Positions 31,525 through 39,528 of a stretch of 53,816 bases of DNA are shown in pieces. Under the pieces are notes generated by a model. The model did not search any database. It was not told where the DNA came from and saw nothing but the letters and a program-made list of their open reading frames with translations. Both the position numbers and the translations under genes were made by a program. The stretch spans positions 1-53,816 of the forward strand of contig JAEWDZ010000002.1 in assembly GCA_023389855.1 (NCBI GenBank). Reading direction: 5' to 3'. How positions within the stretch are numbered: position 1 is the stretch's first letter; the number at the start of each line of letters is the position of its first letter. Origin of the DNA: Bacteroidota bacterium (GTDB lineage: Bacteria; Bacteroidota; Bacteroidia; Bacteroidales; Porphyromonadaceae).

Positions 31525-32535
31525 ATGCTTCGTATCACTGGATATATAGAGAAATTATTGCTTCAGCATGACTGTGTGATGATTCCTTCGTTTGGAGCTA
31601 TCATCAAGGAAACGCTTTCTCCAATTTATAGTTCACGTGAACGAATTGTATACCCCTCAAGTGAGCGTTTTTACTATAATCCTGATTTACGAGATCGAGA
31701 CAATTTGCTAGACGACCTCTATGCAAAGAACTATGGTTTGAGCCTTCGTCGCGCGCGGTTGATGGTAGATAAAGATGTCGACCAATTAAAAAGTACTTTG
31801 ATGATTAAAAAGGAGGTACGACTGGGTAAGATTGGCCTTTTTCAAGTTCAAGAAAATGACTCTATGATATTCTTGCCCACTAAGAAAAAGAACTTTCTAG
31901 GAGAGGGTGATTATTATGGGATTCTTTCTTATCCTTTGCCATCACTTGGTGTTTCCACAGAAGAACTTGGTAGAAAAAGTGAGCGACCCGGACTATCTTC
32001 TGATAGTGACTATTGGCAGTTGCGTATAAACAAGAAAGTTGGTAGAGTTGCTGTAGCCGTAGCACTATTATTAATGATAGCTATACCTTCGAGTGTTAAG
32101 TCAGTAAAAAATCGCTACAGTGCAGGTTTTACTGCTACTAAAATAACCTCCTCGCCTCCCTCTAATATCCTTGATATTTCCACAGCATACCCTTTGAACA
32201 GGGTTTCTCTTGTACCTTTTCGAGACATTAAGCAAAATATCGCGCGAGAAGATCGTTTGAAAGAGACGCTCGAAACGATAGAACAACCTGCAGTTGTCGC
32301 GCCAAACTATTTTGTCGTTATCGGAGCCTTTTCTACAGAACGCAAAGTACAAGAGTATGTAAAAGCAAATGATCAACTTCCCTTTGCGTCTACAATGGGA
32401 TATGTCAAACAAGGCTCTCGATTTTTAATTTATGCCTTTTCTACAGACGATCGTGAAAAAGCTGATGAATTTATTCAACGGTTGAGAGCAGAACAGAAAG
32501 ATTTCAGAGATGCTTGGCTTTTTCATACTAAGTAA
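31525..32535 (+). CDS. HU-CCDC81 and SPOR domain membrane protein
   Basis: The 336-residue protein has two HU-like repeats at the N-terminus (about 1-125: YIEKLLLQHDCVMIPSFGAI and later LRLGKIGLFQ-like EVRLGKIGLFQVQEN), a membrane span at about 172-188 (VGRVAVAVALLLMIAIP), a linker, and a C-terminal SPOR domain (about 260-335: YFVVIGAFSTERKVQEYVKA). SPOR domains bind denuded peptidoglycan at division sites; the HU-CCDC81 domain, known in Bacteroidota, is related to DNA-binding HU. Topology puts the HU part in the cytoplasm and SPOR in the periplasm, so the protein could tie division-site wall to a cytoplasmic partner. The role is inferred. Confidence 0.83.
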   Translation: MLRITGYIEKLLLQHDCVMIPSFGAIIKETLSPIYSSRERIVYPSSERFYYNPDLRDRDNLLDDLYAKNYGLSLRRARLMVDKDVDQLKSTLMIKKEVRLGKIGLFQVQENDSMIFLPTKKKNFLGEGDYYGILSYPLPSLGVSTEELGRKSERPGLSSDSDYWQLRINKKVGRVAVAVALLLMIAIPSSVKSVKNRYSAGFTATKITSSPPSNILDISTAYPLNRVSLVPFRDIKQNIAREDRLKETLETIEQPAVVAPNYFVVIGAFSTERKVQEYVKANDQLPFASTMGYVKQGSRFLIYAFSTDDREKADEFIQRLRAEQKDFRDAWLFHTK

Positions 32536-32572
32536 CTTTTCGTTATTTGTATTATCTTCTTGCTGCTCTTAG

Positions 32573-32616
32573 ATCTTTTTAGGGAGAGAAAAGTAAATAT
32601 CTTGCTCCCTAAAGAT
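32573..32616 (+). terminator. Hairpin after the SPOR gene, possible terminator
   Basis: TTAGGGAG (32579-32586) pairs with CTCCCTAA (32605-32612), extended imperfectly on both sides. No good T tract follows, so termination is uncertain. Confidence 0.35.
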
Positions 32617-32661
32617 AGAAGATTTGTCTTTTTCCTTTGAAACAACAAGCAGTATTTTTTG

Positions 32662-32669
32662 TATATTTG
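32662..32669 (+). promoter_or_regulatory. Bacteroidota -7 element for the aromatic-rich protein gene
   Basis: TATATTTG, about 90 bases before the start at 32760. Confidence 0.55.
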
Positions 32670-32759
32670 CATTTACCTAGCGAGAGGCATATAGTAAGTT
32701 CCTCTGCTACGTGTTTTGGGTATTAATTCTGTATTATTATGTTATTATTCGTACGCACC

Positions 32760-34280
32760 ATGAGAAAGTTAATCAACACAGTTTTAATGATCTTCGTAGT
32801 GACGTTTGGACTGCAATTTAGTAGTGCTTATGCCCAGTATTATGATGATCTATATACAACTCCAACCAAGGCTAAAGAACAGCGCCAGCAATATCAAAAG
32901 GAAGCTCAGTTGCAAAAAGAACGCAGAGCTGCGGAAAGGGCAAGGCGTATAAAAAAGCAACAAGAAATGGAGAGTGAAGAACTCTATTATAATGCCCCTG
33001 TTGATGACAATGGTTTTTCTGAATATGAAATAGATGCCTATAATAGACGGAATGATCAGATAGATGACGATAAAGATCTGAAGTATAAAACTAGGAGCAA
33101 TAAGTCCAGAACTAGAAGTAAACTAAAAAAAGGATACGCAGGCAAATATAGCGATCGTATTAATCGTTTTTATAGAGATGATGCCGTTGTTATAACTAGA
33201 GGAAATAAGACGATTGTCGTGACGGATGACTGCTACTATGATTACGATAGCTATTATATTGATGGGGGAGACCAAATCGTAATTATTAATGGCAGTAGTT
33301 TTTGGCCATACTCATTTATAGATATAGATCCCTTCTATCCATGGTACGATCCTTGGTATTATTCTTTTGGATGGGGACCTCGTTATCCTCGCCACTGGAA
33401 TTGGGGATTTTCATGGAATTGGGGATACTATTGGTCTTGGAATTATTCCGGCTGGGGTACCCCTTGGAATCCGTACTACAACGGCTACTATGGAGGCTAT
33501 CGTCATGGTTATTATGATGGCTATTATAATGGCTATTACCATGGATACTATGATGGCTATTATGGATACGATCCTTATAATGGCAGCTATTATCAAAGAT
33601 ATAACAGAAATTACTACCGTGATGGTCGCAGAAGTGGAGAAGCCCTAGGAGCGCGTGATAATGTTTCACGTAATGGTCGCGCCTCAGTTTCTTCTTCTTC
33701 TTCTTCTCTCAGCAGACCAACAGGAGGACGTACATCTCGTGCCTCATACGCAAGAGGCGATTTCTGGAAGAATCCTCAAACTAGGGATGAATATAATCTT
33801 GATCGGAACATAAATGAAGGACGTATTGCTAACGGTGGAAGGGCTCCTAGAGCAGTCCGTGATGGCGGTTCTGTAAATCAAAATCGGATTAACGATAGTC
33901 GTGGAGTAACCCGAATACCCCGAAATATGACGCAGAATAGTGGCCGGGCTGAAAGAGCGACAGATGTAGACAGAAGTGTCTTTCGTCTGCCTAAAAATAA
34001 TCGTCTAGGAAACAATTCGAGAGAAATGCGCTCACTTTGGTCATATGAAAGAGAGCGTGCGGTGACTTCGGATAGTAATCGTTCCCGCAGAAGTTGGGAA
34101 GGGACTCGGCCTTCGCGTAGTACGGTTGAGCAGCGCCCCTCTCGCTCTACTTATGATCAATCTCGTGCTATCCGCAGTTCTAGTTCAAGTAGCTGGGGAA
34201 GTAGTTCTTCTTCTTCAAGTAGAAGCGGTGGATCGAGTAGTAGTGGTGGTGGACACCGTAATAGCGGTGGACGTCGATGA
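32760..34280 (+). CDS. Exported low-complexity protein rich in Tyr, Trp, Gly and Ser
   Basis: The 506-residue protein starts MRKLINTVLMIFVVTFGLQF with a signal peptide cleaved near AYAQ. After it come a charged helical stretch (about 35-65, QRQQYQKEAQLQKERRAAER), a short beta-like segment (about 135-175), an aromatic block (about 180-290) with WGFSWNWGYYWSWNY and repeated GYYxG units, and a basic, serine-rich disordered tail (about 300-506) that ends in runs of Ser and Gly. There is no Cys-containing lipobox and no type IX sorting domain at the end. I do not recognise a function. An earlier ATG at 32739 would spoil the signal peptide. A FadL-like gene follows 60 bases later. Confidence 0.8.
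   Translation: MRKLINTVLMIFVVTFGLQFSSAYAQYYDDLYTTPTKAKEQRQQYQKEAQLQKERRAAERARRIKKQQEMESEELYYNAPVDDNGFSEYEIDAYNRRNDQIDDDKDLKYKTRSNKSRTRSKLKKGYAGKYSDRINRFYRDDAVVITRGNKTIVVTDDCYYDYDSYYIDGGDQIVIINGSSFWPYSFIDIDPFYPWYDPWYYSFGWGPRYPRHWNWGFSWNWGYYWSWNYSGWGTPWNPYYNGYYGGYRHGYYDGYYNGYYHGYYDGYYGYDPYNGSYYQRYNRNYYRDGRRSGEALGARDNVSRNGRASVSSSSSSLSRPTGGRTSRASYARGDFWKNPQTRDEYNLDRNINEGRIANGGRAPRAVRDGGSVNQNRINDSRGVTRIPRNMTQNSGRAERATDVDRSVFRLPKNNRLGNNSREMRSLWSYERERAVTSDSNRSRRSWEGTRPSRSTVEQRPSRSTYDQSRAIRSSSSSSWGSSSSSSSRSGGSSSSGGGHRNSGGRR
33480..33575 (+). repeat. Imperfect short tandem repeats encoding GYYxG units
   Basis: Units of 9-12 bases built on GGCTATTAT or GGATACTAT recur about eight times and encode Gly-Tyr-Tyr with Asp, Asn, His or Gly between. 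Synonymous differences between units argue against very recent expansion. Confidence 0.7.
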
Positions 34281-34340
34281 CGAGAAATAAGATAATCTTA
34301 TTTTAAGAACCATATTGAAAAGTTTTAATTCAGACTTTAT

Positions 34341-36008
34341 ATGCTTATGACTAAAAGATTCTTTCTAATCTCTTTGGTTTTCTCCTTTTTCTTGCTTAGT
34401 AGCACAGTTCTTTGGTCACAAGGAGAGGTAGATACCTATAATATTAGTAGACGCAGGCTATCTGGTACAGCACGTTTTTGCTCTATGGCAGGTGCTTTTT
34501 CAGCTTTGGGAGGAGATGTGTCGGCTGTGGAGAGAAACCCTGCTATTGCAGCTACGTTTCATTCATATGATTTATGTTTTACCGGGGGACTAGAAACTGA
34601 CTTCACCAATAGCGTATGGCAAAATACTAATAATACCGAACATAATGGTGTACTAAATGTTAATGGTTTCCAATCAGGCATTGCGTTTCCTTTCTTTAAT
34701 AGAGAAAAAGACAAGGGTTTTACTTTTCTTTTGAATGTTTCTACTCCTTACAAAATCAAAAGGCCAATCAGTTGTATGCGAACAGCATATTCTGATTTCT
34801 CCTTGGCCGATTTTACAGCGTACTCTACTCTGGATAATCTTACGACGAACAACCTTACGGCTGTGGGGGACTATGATCCTTATGACGCTGGTATCAATTG
34901 GCTTTCTGTCCTAGGTTATAATGCTGGTTGGATAGTCCCTGCAAATAATAGCAATCATGGCCCTTATGATACTTCCTTTTTATATCCCCAAAATGGTGAA
35001 TATAAAGCCTTTGGGCCTACCAATACTTTGATTGATATTATGGAGTCGTCCAATAATGTTGAAACGGACATTGCATTTGGTTATAATTGGCAAGACCGGC
35101 TCTACTTTGGCTTTTCTTTAAATTTCTCCAAAATAGACTATCGTATGCAGTCTAGATATCGGGAGTCTTTTATTGATAATGACTATCTAGAACTCGAAAA
35201 TTCATTGAATACTTTTGGTACGGGTATGGGAGTAAGTTTTGGCTTTATAGGCAGACCTACTGATTATCTACGTTTGGCTTTCGCTGTTCACTCTCCTACA
35301 CTCTTCTACTTAACAGATCGTTATAATGCTAGAGCATCTTCTTGCTATAGCTACGGATTGGATAAAAATGGCAATCGTCTACCCAAGGAAGATTGGTATT
35401 ATTCGGCTTATACACCAGAAGAAGCTCTTACGTCTTATCGTATCCTGACTCCCGCTCGTGTAGTCTTAGGTGCTGCATACACATTCTTTGATAAGGGCTT
35501 GGTTAGTTTCGACTATGAACTCTTGCCATTTGCTGGTATGAAAATATTTAATAACGTAGGTGTCGCGAGTGTATATAAAATAGAGAATGCTGCTATTAGG
35601 CACAACTATGGCATCCAGCAATCGATCCGTTTAGGTGGTGAATACAGATTAACAAAGCGCGTGGCTCTGCGTGCTGGTTATATGCTGCAGACCTCTCCGT
35701 TAAAAAATAGAAAGGGCCTAAGAGTTGGTAATGACTCTTACAGCGAAGTTTCTGTCCTTACTTCTGGTACGATCCCTCATTATATCATACCTGGAGCAGA
35801 GCATACATTTACGTGTGGAACCGGTTGCTTGTTACCTTGGAATTTATACCTAGACGTTGCTTATATGTTTAAGACGCAAAAAAATGATCTCTATGCTTTC
35901 CCGACGATAACCAATAAAGAAGGAAGCGTTTTGGTACATTCGGGTGCTCCTGCCTTTTTTACGGCTAAGAGTCACAACGTCTTATTTACCCTTGGTTATC
36001 GTATGTAG
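34341..36008 (+). CDS. OmpP1/FadL/TodX-family outer-membrane transport protein
   Basis: The 555-residue protein starts MLMTKRFFLISLVFSFFLLS with a signal peptide ending near LWSQ. The mature start has the FadL-type hatch motif (RRRLSGTARFCSMAGAFSAL, then GGDVSAVERNPAIAAT), followed by beta strands throughout and a final aromatic-rich strand NVLFTLGYRM. FadL relatives pass hydrophobic compounds across the outer membrane; the ligand is unknown. The cdd gene follows after 12 bases. Confidence 0.85.
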   Translation: MLMTKRFFLISLVFSFFLLSSTVLWSQGEVDTYNISRRRLSGTARFCSMAGAFSALGGDVSAVERNPAIAATFHSYDLCFTGGLETDFTNSVWQNTNNTEHNGVLNVNGFQSGIAFPFFNREKDKGFTFLLNVSTPYKIKRPISCMRTAYSDFSLADFTAYSTLDNLTTNNLTAVGDYDPYDAGINWLSVLGYNAGWIVPANNSNHGPYDTSFLYPQNGEYKAFGPTNTLIDIMESSNNVETDIAFGYNWQDRLYFGFSLNFSKIDYRMQSRYRESFIDNDYLELENSLNTFGTGMGVSFGFIGRPTDYLRLAFAVHSPTLFYLTDRYNARASSCYSYGLDKNGNRLPKEDWYYSAYTPEEALTSYRILTPARVVLGAAYTFFDKGLVSFDYELLPFAGMKIFNNVGVASVYKIENAAIRHNYGIQQSIRLGGEYRLTKRVALRAGYMLQTSPLKNRKGLRVGNDSYSEVSVLTSGTIPHYIIPGAEHTFTCGTGCLLPWNLYLDVAYMFKTQKNDLYAFPTITNKEGSVLVHSGAPAFFTAKSHNVLFTLGYRM

Positions 36009-36020
36009 TGGTTTTGTTTT

Positions 36021-36497
36021 ATGAATGAGAATCTTGTAATTGCATACAAAGTAGTAAGCCGTGATCAATTTACGGACGAAATGAAAATACTGGAAAAAGT
36101 CGCTTTGGAGGTAGCTACGAAAGCATATGCCCCGTATAGTCATTTCAGCGTCGGAGCAGCGGCTCTTCTTGACAATGGAGAGATTGTAGTGGGAAGTAAT
36201 CAAGAAAATGCAGCTTATCCATCTGGCATTTGTGCAGAACGTACATGCCTATTTCATGCTGGTGCTATATACCCAGAATCTGCTGTAAAATCCTTGCTTG
36301 TATTGGCTATTAATGCAAAAGGAGAACGAGCGCAGTGCGCGAGTCCTTGTGGTGCTTGTAGACAAGTCTTACTGGAGGTAAGTGATCGTTTCAAGCAACC
36401 TTTTAAAGTATACCTTCCTGGAGAAGATAGTGCTATCGTCCTTGATGACAATCGCTCTTTGCTTCCATTTGGCTTTGTCGCTTCTAATATGCACTAG
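36021..36497 (+). CDS. cdd: Cytidine deaminase
   Basis: The 158-residue enzyme deaminates cytidine and deoxycytidine. The zinc ligands are C71, C110 and C113, with the catalytic glutamate E73, in ICAERTC and SPCGACR. The substrate motif AYAPYSHFSVGAA lies at 35-47. Length suits the homotetrameric class. It is last in a plus-strand run and is followed by a strong bidirectional terminator. Confidence 0.95.
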   Translation: MNENLVIAYKVVSRDQFTDEMKILEKVALEVATKAYAPYSHFSVGAAALLDNGEIVVGSNQENAAYPSGICAERTCLFHAGAIYPESAVKSLLVLAINAKGERAQCASPCGACRQVLLEVSDRFKQPFKVYLPGEDSAIVLDDNRSLLPFGFVASNMH

Positions 36498-36519
36498 CAA
36501 CCTATTTGATAATAGCATG

Positions 36520-36562
36520 ATAAATAAAGAGGCCGTATCAAGAATACGGCCTCTTTATTTAT
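36520..36562. terminator. Bidirectional terminator between cdd and trkH
   Basis: A perfect 19-bp stem (36520-36538 with 36544-36562) has GGCCGTAT at its core and A/T-rich ends, with loop CAAGA. It lies between convergent genes. Confidence 0.9.
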
Positions 36563-36620
36563 ATTATAAGGTTGCTGAACAGATACTATTTTGTTACTTG
36601 GAGTAAATAACATATTATGA

Positions 36621-38159
36621 TTAACGTTTATAGAAAGATGGCATTATAATTCCTACGAAGGTAAATACCTCTAGTCTTCCAGCTAGCATGATAAACGATA
36701 ACAGTATCTTCTCAATCATTCCAGCCTCCGCGAAATTAGATATATATACCCCTGAGCATGGCCCGCAGTTGGATATCGATGATATAGTCATACTGATGGA
36801 GTCTATGGGTTGGTAACCCATAAACGATAAAGCGATAGTTCCTAATATAATAATCAAGATATATAAGGATACAAAAGCTAATACCTGCATTATAACATCT
36901 CCATTTATAGAACGCCGATTAAGGCGTACATTCAAGACCATATTGCCATGTATGCGTTTCCGAAACTCATTTTTTAAGTTCTTAAGCATTACCATGATAC
37001 GGCTAATTTTTAAGCCGCCAGATGTACTTCCTGCACATCCGCATACCGTCATGATAGGAATGGAGAGACAAGCAAAGAAAGGTCCCCAAAGATTATAATT
37101 TTCAGTAAGATATCCTGTAGAACTAATGAGGGTAACAACTTGAAAAAGTGATTTGCGGAACGATTCCTCTATGCTTGCGTAGTGATGCGAAGAAAATACT
37201 CCTATGAAAGTAATTAGGGTATAGGTAGCTATCAATATAATAAACCACCTAAATTCCTCATCCTTAAAAAAATCTTTGGGCTTTTTGAAAATAGAAATAT
37301 ATAGCAATGAGAGGTTTGTACTACCAATAATCATAAATAGAACAATGATATATTCTATATACCTCGAGTGATAAAAGGCAATACTATTATTTTTTGTTGA
37401 TAATCCACCTGTCGGAATACAGGTAAAGGCATGGCATATAGCGTCAAATAGATTCATTCCTCCAAAGAGTAGAAGTATAATCAAGATGACTGTAATGCTT
37501 ACATATACGATCCATAGCTTCTGTACAACTACGCGTATGCGGGGTAAAAATCGTTCATGTGTGATTCCACTTGTTTCCGCATTATATAGGCTTCCCCCGT
37601 TTTTCCCAGATGAAAAGAGCGGTATAAGAGCCATCGTAAACACCACAATTCCAATCCCTCCTGTCCATTGCATGATACTGCGCCAAAAGAGTATACCATG
37701 TGGTAGGCTTTCTACATCTGCAAATGTCGTTGAGCCTGTCGTTGTAAAGGCAGACATCGTCTCAAAAAATGCATCTGCAAAATTGGTTAGATAGCCTCCA
37801 ACAAGAAAAGGCAAGGTGCCAATTAGCGACAGCACGATCCATGTTAGTGCCACGGATAAGGCCCCTTCTCGATATCCCTGAGTTTGTTTATTTACTTTTC
37901 CTTTTGTGACTAGTAATAATATCGAACCTGTAGCAATAGATACTAAAAAAGCGCTTGTAAAAGGTAGAATGTCAGACTCCTGATAGCCCAATGCTACGAT
38001 TGTACAAATCAGTAGGAGCGCTGATTCCATCAAACACATCATGCCTACTACACGCACGACAGAAGAGAAACTTATAGTCGGCCGTGAGCGGCGTAAGAAA
38101 TTTGGTGAGAGAGCGTTTACTCTTACCTCTATATCATGGGACGGTAATTTTTTTTTCAT
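36621..38159 (-). CDS. trkH: Potassium uptake protein, TrkH/KtrB family
   Basis: The 512-residue membrane protein is the ion-conducting subunit of a Trk/Ktr system. Four selectivity-filter loops are visible: TTTGSTT (about 147-153), CIPTGGLS (about 255-262), ISSTGYLT (about 348-355) and SNCGPCSG (about 460-467). Membrane pairs surround each loop. The partner trkA ends only 3 bases upstream. Last gene of the thyA-trkH run. Confidence 0.9.
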   Translation of the reverse strand: MKKKLPSHDIEVRVNALSPNFLRRSRPTISFSSVVRVVGMMCLMESALLLICTIVALGYQESDILPFTSAFLVSIATGSILLLVTKGKVNKQTQGYREGALSVALTWIVLSLIGTLPFLVGGYLTNFADAFFETMSAFTTTGSTTFADVESLPHGILFWRSIMQWTGGIGIVVFTMALIPLFSSGKNGGSLYNAETSGITHERFLPRIRVVVQKLWIVYVSITVILIILLLFGGMNLFDAICHAFTCIPTGGLSTKNNSIAFYHSRYIEYIIVLFMIIGSTNLSLLYISIFKKPKDFFKDEEFRWFIILIATYTLITFIGVFSSHHYASIEESFRKSLFQVVTLISSTGYLTENYNLWGPFFACLSIPIMTVCGCAGSTSGGLKISRIMVMLKNLKNEFRKRIHGNMVLNVRLNRRSINGDVIMQVLAFVSLYILIIILGTIALSFMGYQPIDSISMTISSISNCGPCSGVYISNFAEAGMIEKILLSFIMLAGRLEVFTFVGIIMPSFYKR

Positions 38160-38162
38160 ATA

Positions 38163-39509
38163 TTAGGATTCGATAAATCCTCTTACTTTTTTGATAGGAA
38201 CATTGTGACAAAACGCTACGACGAGGTCGTAAGGCTCAATAATACTATTGCCATCTACCATCTGTGGTACACCATTGCGTACCAGGCCTCCTAAGGTCAC
38301 ACCCTCTGGCAGTAGTAAATCGCGTATAGGCTTTCCTATAATACTAGCACCCCTGCGTGCTACGACTTCCACTACATCGGCATTTGCTACGGTAAGGCTT
38401 TTGACTGTACTGCTATCTTGCCCTAGTAATGCATGATATATGCGTCCTGCCGTAATGAGTTTTTCGTTGATGATAGTTCCTATATCCAATCTTTCGGCAA
38501 CGGGAATATAGTCAATATTTTCTTCTTTGGCTATAGTCTTAAAAACGCCAAATTGCTTTGCTATAAGACACGCGAGCAGATTAGTTTCGCTATTCCCCGT
38601 TAGTGCAACAAACACTTGAGTGTACGATAGCCCTATATCGTTTAGAAGTTCTACATTTCTTCCGTCTCCGTGAAATAAAGTGACGTTGTTGGGCAGCCAA
38701 TTTCTGATCTCATTAATTCTACTTTTATTGCTTTCAACAAGAACAAACTCGATGGAGCGAGGGGCTTTTTCGATAGTTCTTATAGCTGTATTACTTGCTC
38801 CAATGATAGCTACTCGTTTTACTTCTACTCGTTTTTTGCCCGTTATGCGTCGTACTTGGTCGATGTCACTGCCAAGCGCAGTAAAGAAAACAATATCGCC
38901 ATGCTCAATGCGAGTTTGCCCACTTGGGAAGATCGTTTGCATTCCTCGCTTTACAGCCACAACGTGGTATTTTTTTCGGTCACTATTGCGGAGTTCCATT
39001 AGTTTTTTCCCTACGATTTCTGCTCCATAGCGGACCTTGACCCCCACCACAACGATGTTGCCATTGAATAGTTCTATATACTGTCTTGCCCAAGGATTAC
39101 GGAAGATTATGTTTATCTCTTCAGCAGCTAACTCCTCTGGATAAATCAGTGAGCCAACTCCCATTTTATCGAATATTTTGGAGTACTCGGGCCCCAGATA
39201 GCGGAGATTGTTTACACGGGCTATGGTCTGAGGTGCCCCTAATTCTTTGGCAAGCATACAGGCCAAAATATTGGCATTTTCATCAGGCATGACGCTTACA
39301 AAGAGATCTGTTTGGTTTACTCCAGCAGCTCTCAAGTCGTCAGCATCGACAGGGCTACCTACGTAGGTAAGCATGTCTCTACCGTATGCAATCCTCTCGA
39401 GAGCCCAGCTGTCGGGGTCCAACAAGGTGATATCTTGCATTTCCTCGTCGGCAAGATTTATAGCTAGATGCTCTCCTACCTCTCCAGCACCTGCGACAAT
39501 TATTTTCAT
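38163..39509 (-). CDS. trkA: Trk potassium system regulatory NAD-binding protein
   Basis: The 448-residue cytoplasmic protein has two tandem RCK units, each with an NAD-binding Rossmann part: MKIIVAGAGEVGEHLAINLA at 1-20 and VKRVAIIGASNTAIRTIEK near 228-246, followed by TrkA-C domains ending near 448. It gates TrkH according to nucleotide binding. It lies 19 bases after dxs. Confidence 0.93.
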   Translation of the reverse strand: MKIIVAGAGEVGEHLAINLADEEMQDITLLDPDSWALERIAYGRDMLTYVGSPVDADDLRAAGVNQTDLFVSVMPDENANILACMLAKELGAPQTIARVNNLRYLGPEYSKIFDKMGVGSLIYPEELAAEEINIIFRNPWARQYIELFNGNIVVVGVKVRYGAEIVGKKLMELRNSDRKKYHVVAVKRGMQTIFPSGQTRIEHGDIVFFTALGSDIDQVRRITGKKRVEVKRVAIIGASNTAIRTIEKAPRSIEFVLVESNKSRINEIRNWLPNNVTLFHGDGRNVELLNDIGLSYTQVFVALTGNSETNLLACLIAKQFGVFKTIAKEENIDYIPVAERLDIGTIINEKLITAGRIYHALLGQDSSTVKSLTVANADVVEVVARRGASIIGKPIRDLLLPEGVTLGGLVRNGVPQMVDGNSIIEPYDLVVAFCHNVPIKKVRGFIES

Positions 39510-39528
39510 AAGACAAAAACAAATAATA

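Noticed and set aside
33316..33669. His/Asn/Ser-rich minus-strand frame, metal-binding-like
   Set aside because: It is the mirror of the GYYxG repeat codons in the exported aromatic protein; the composition is an artefact of the repeat.
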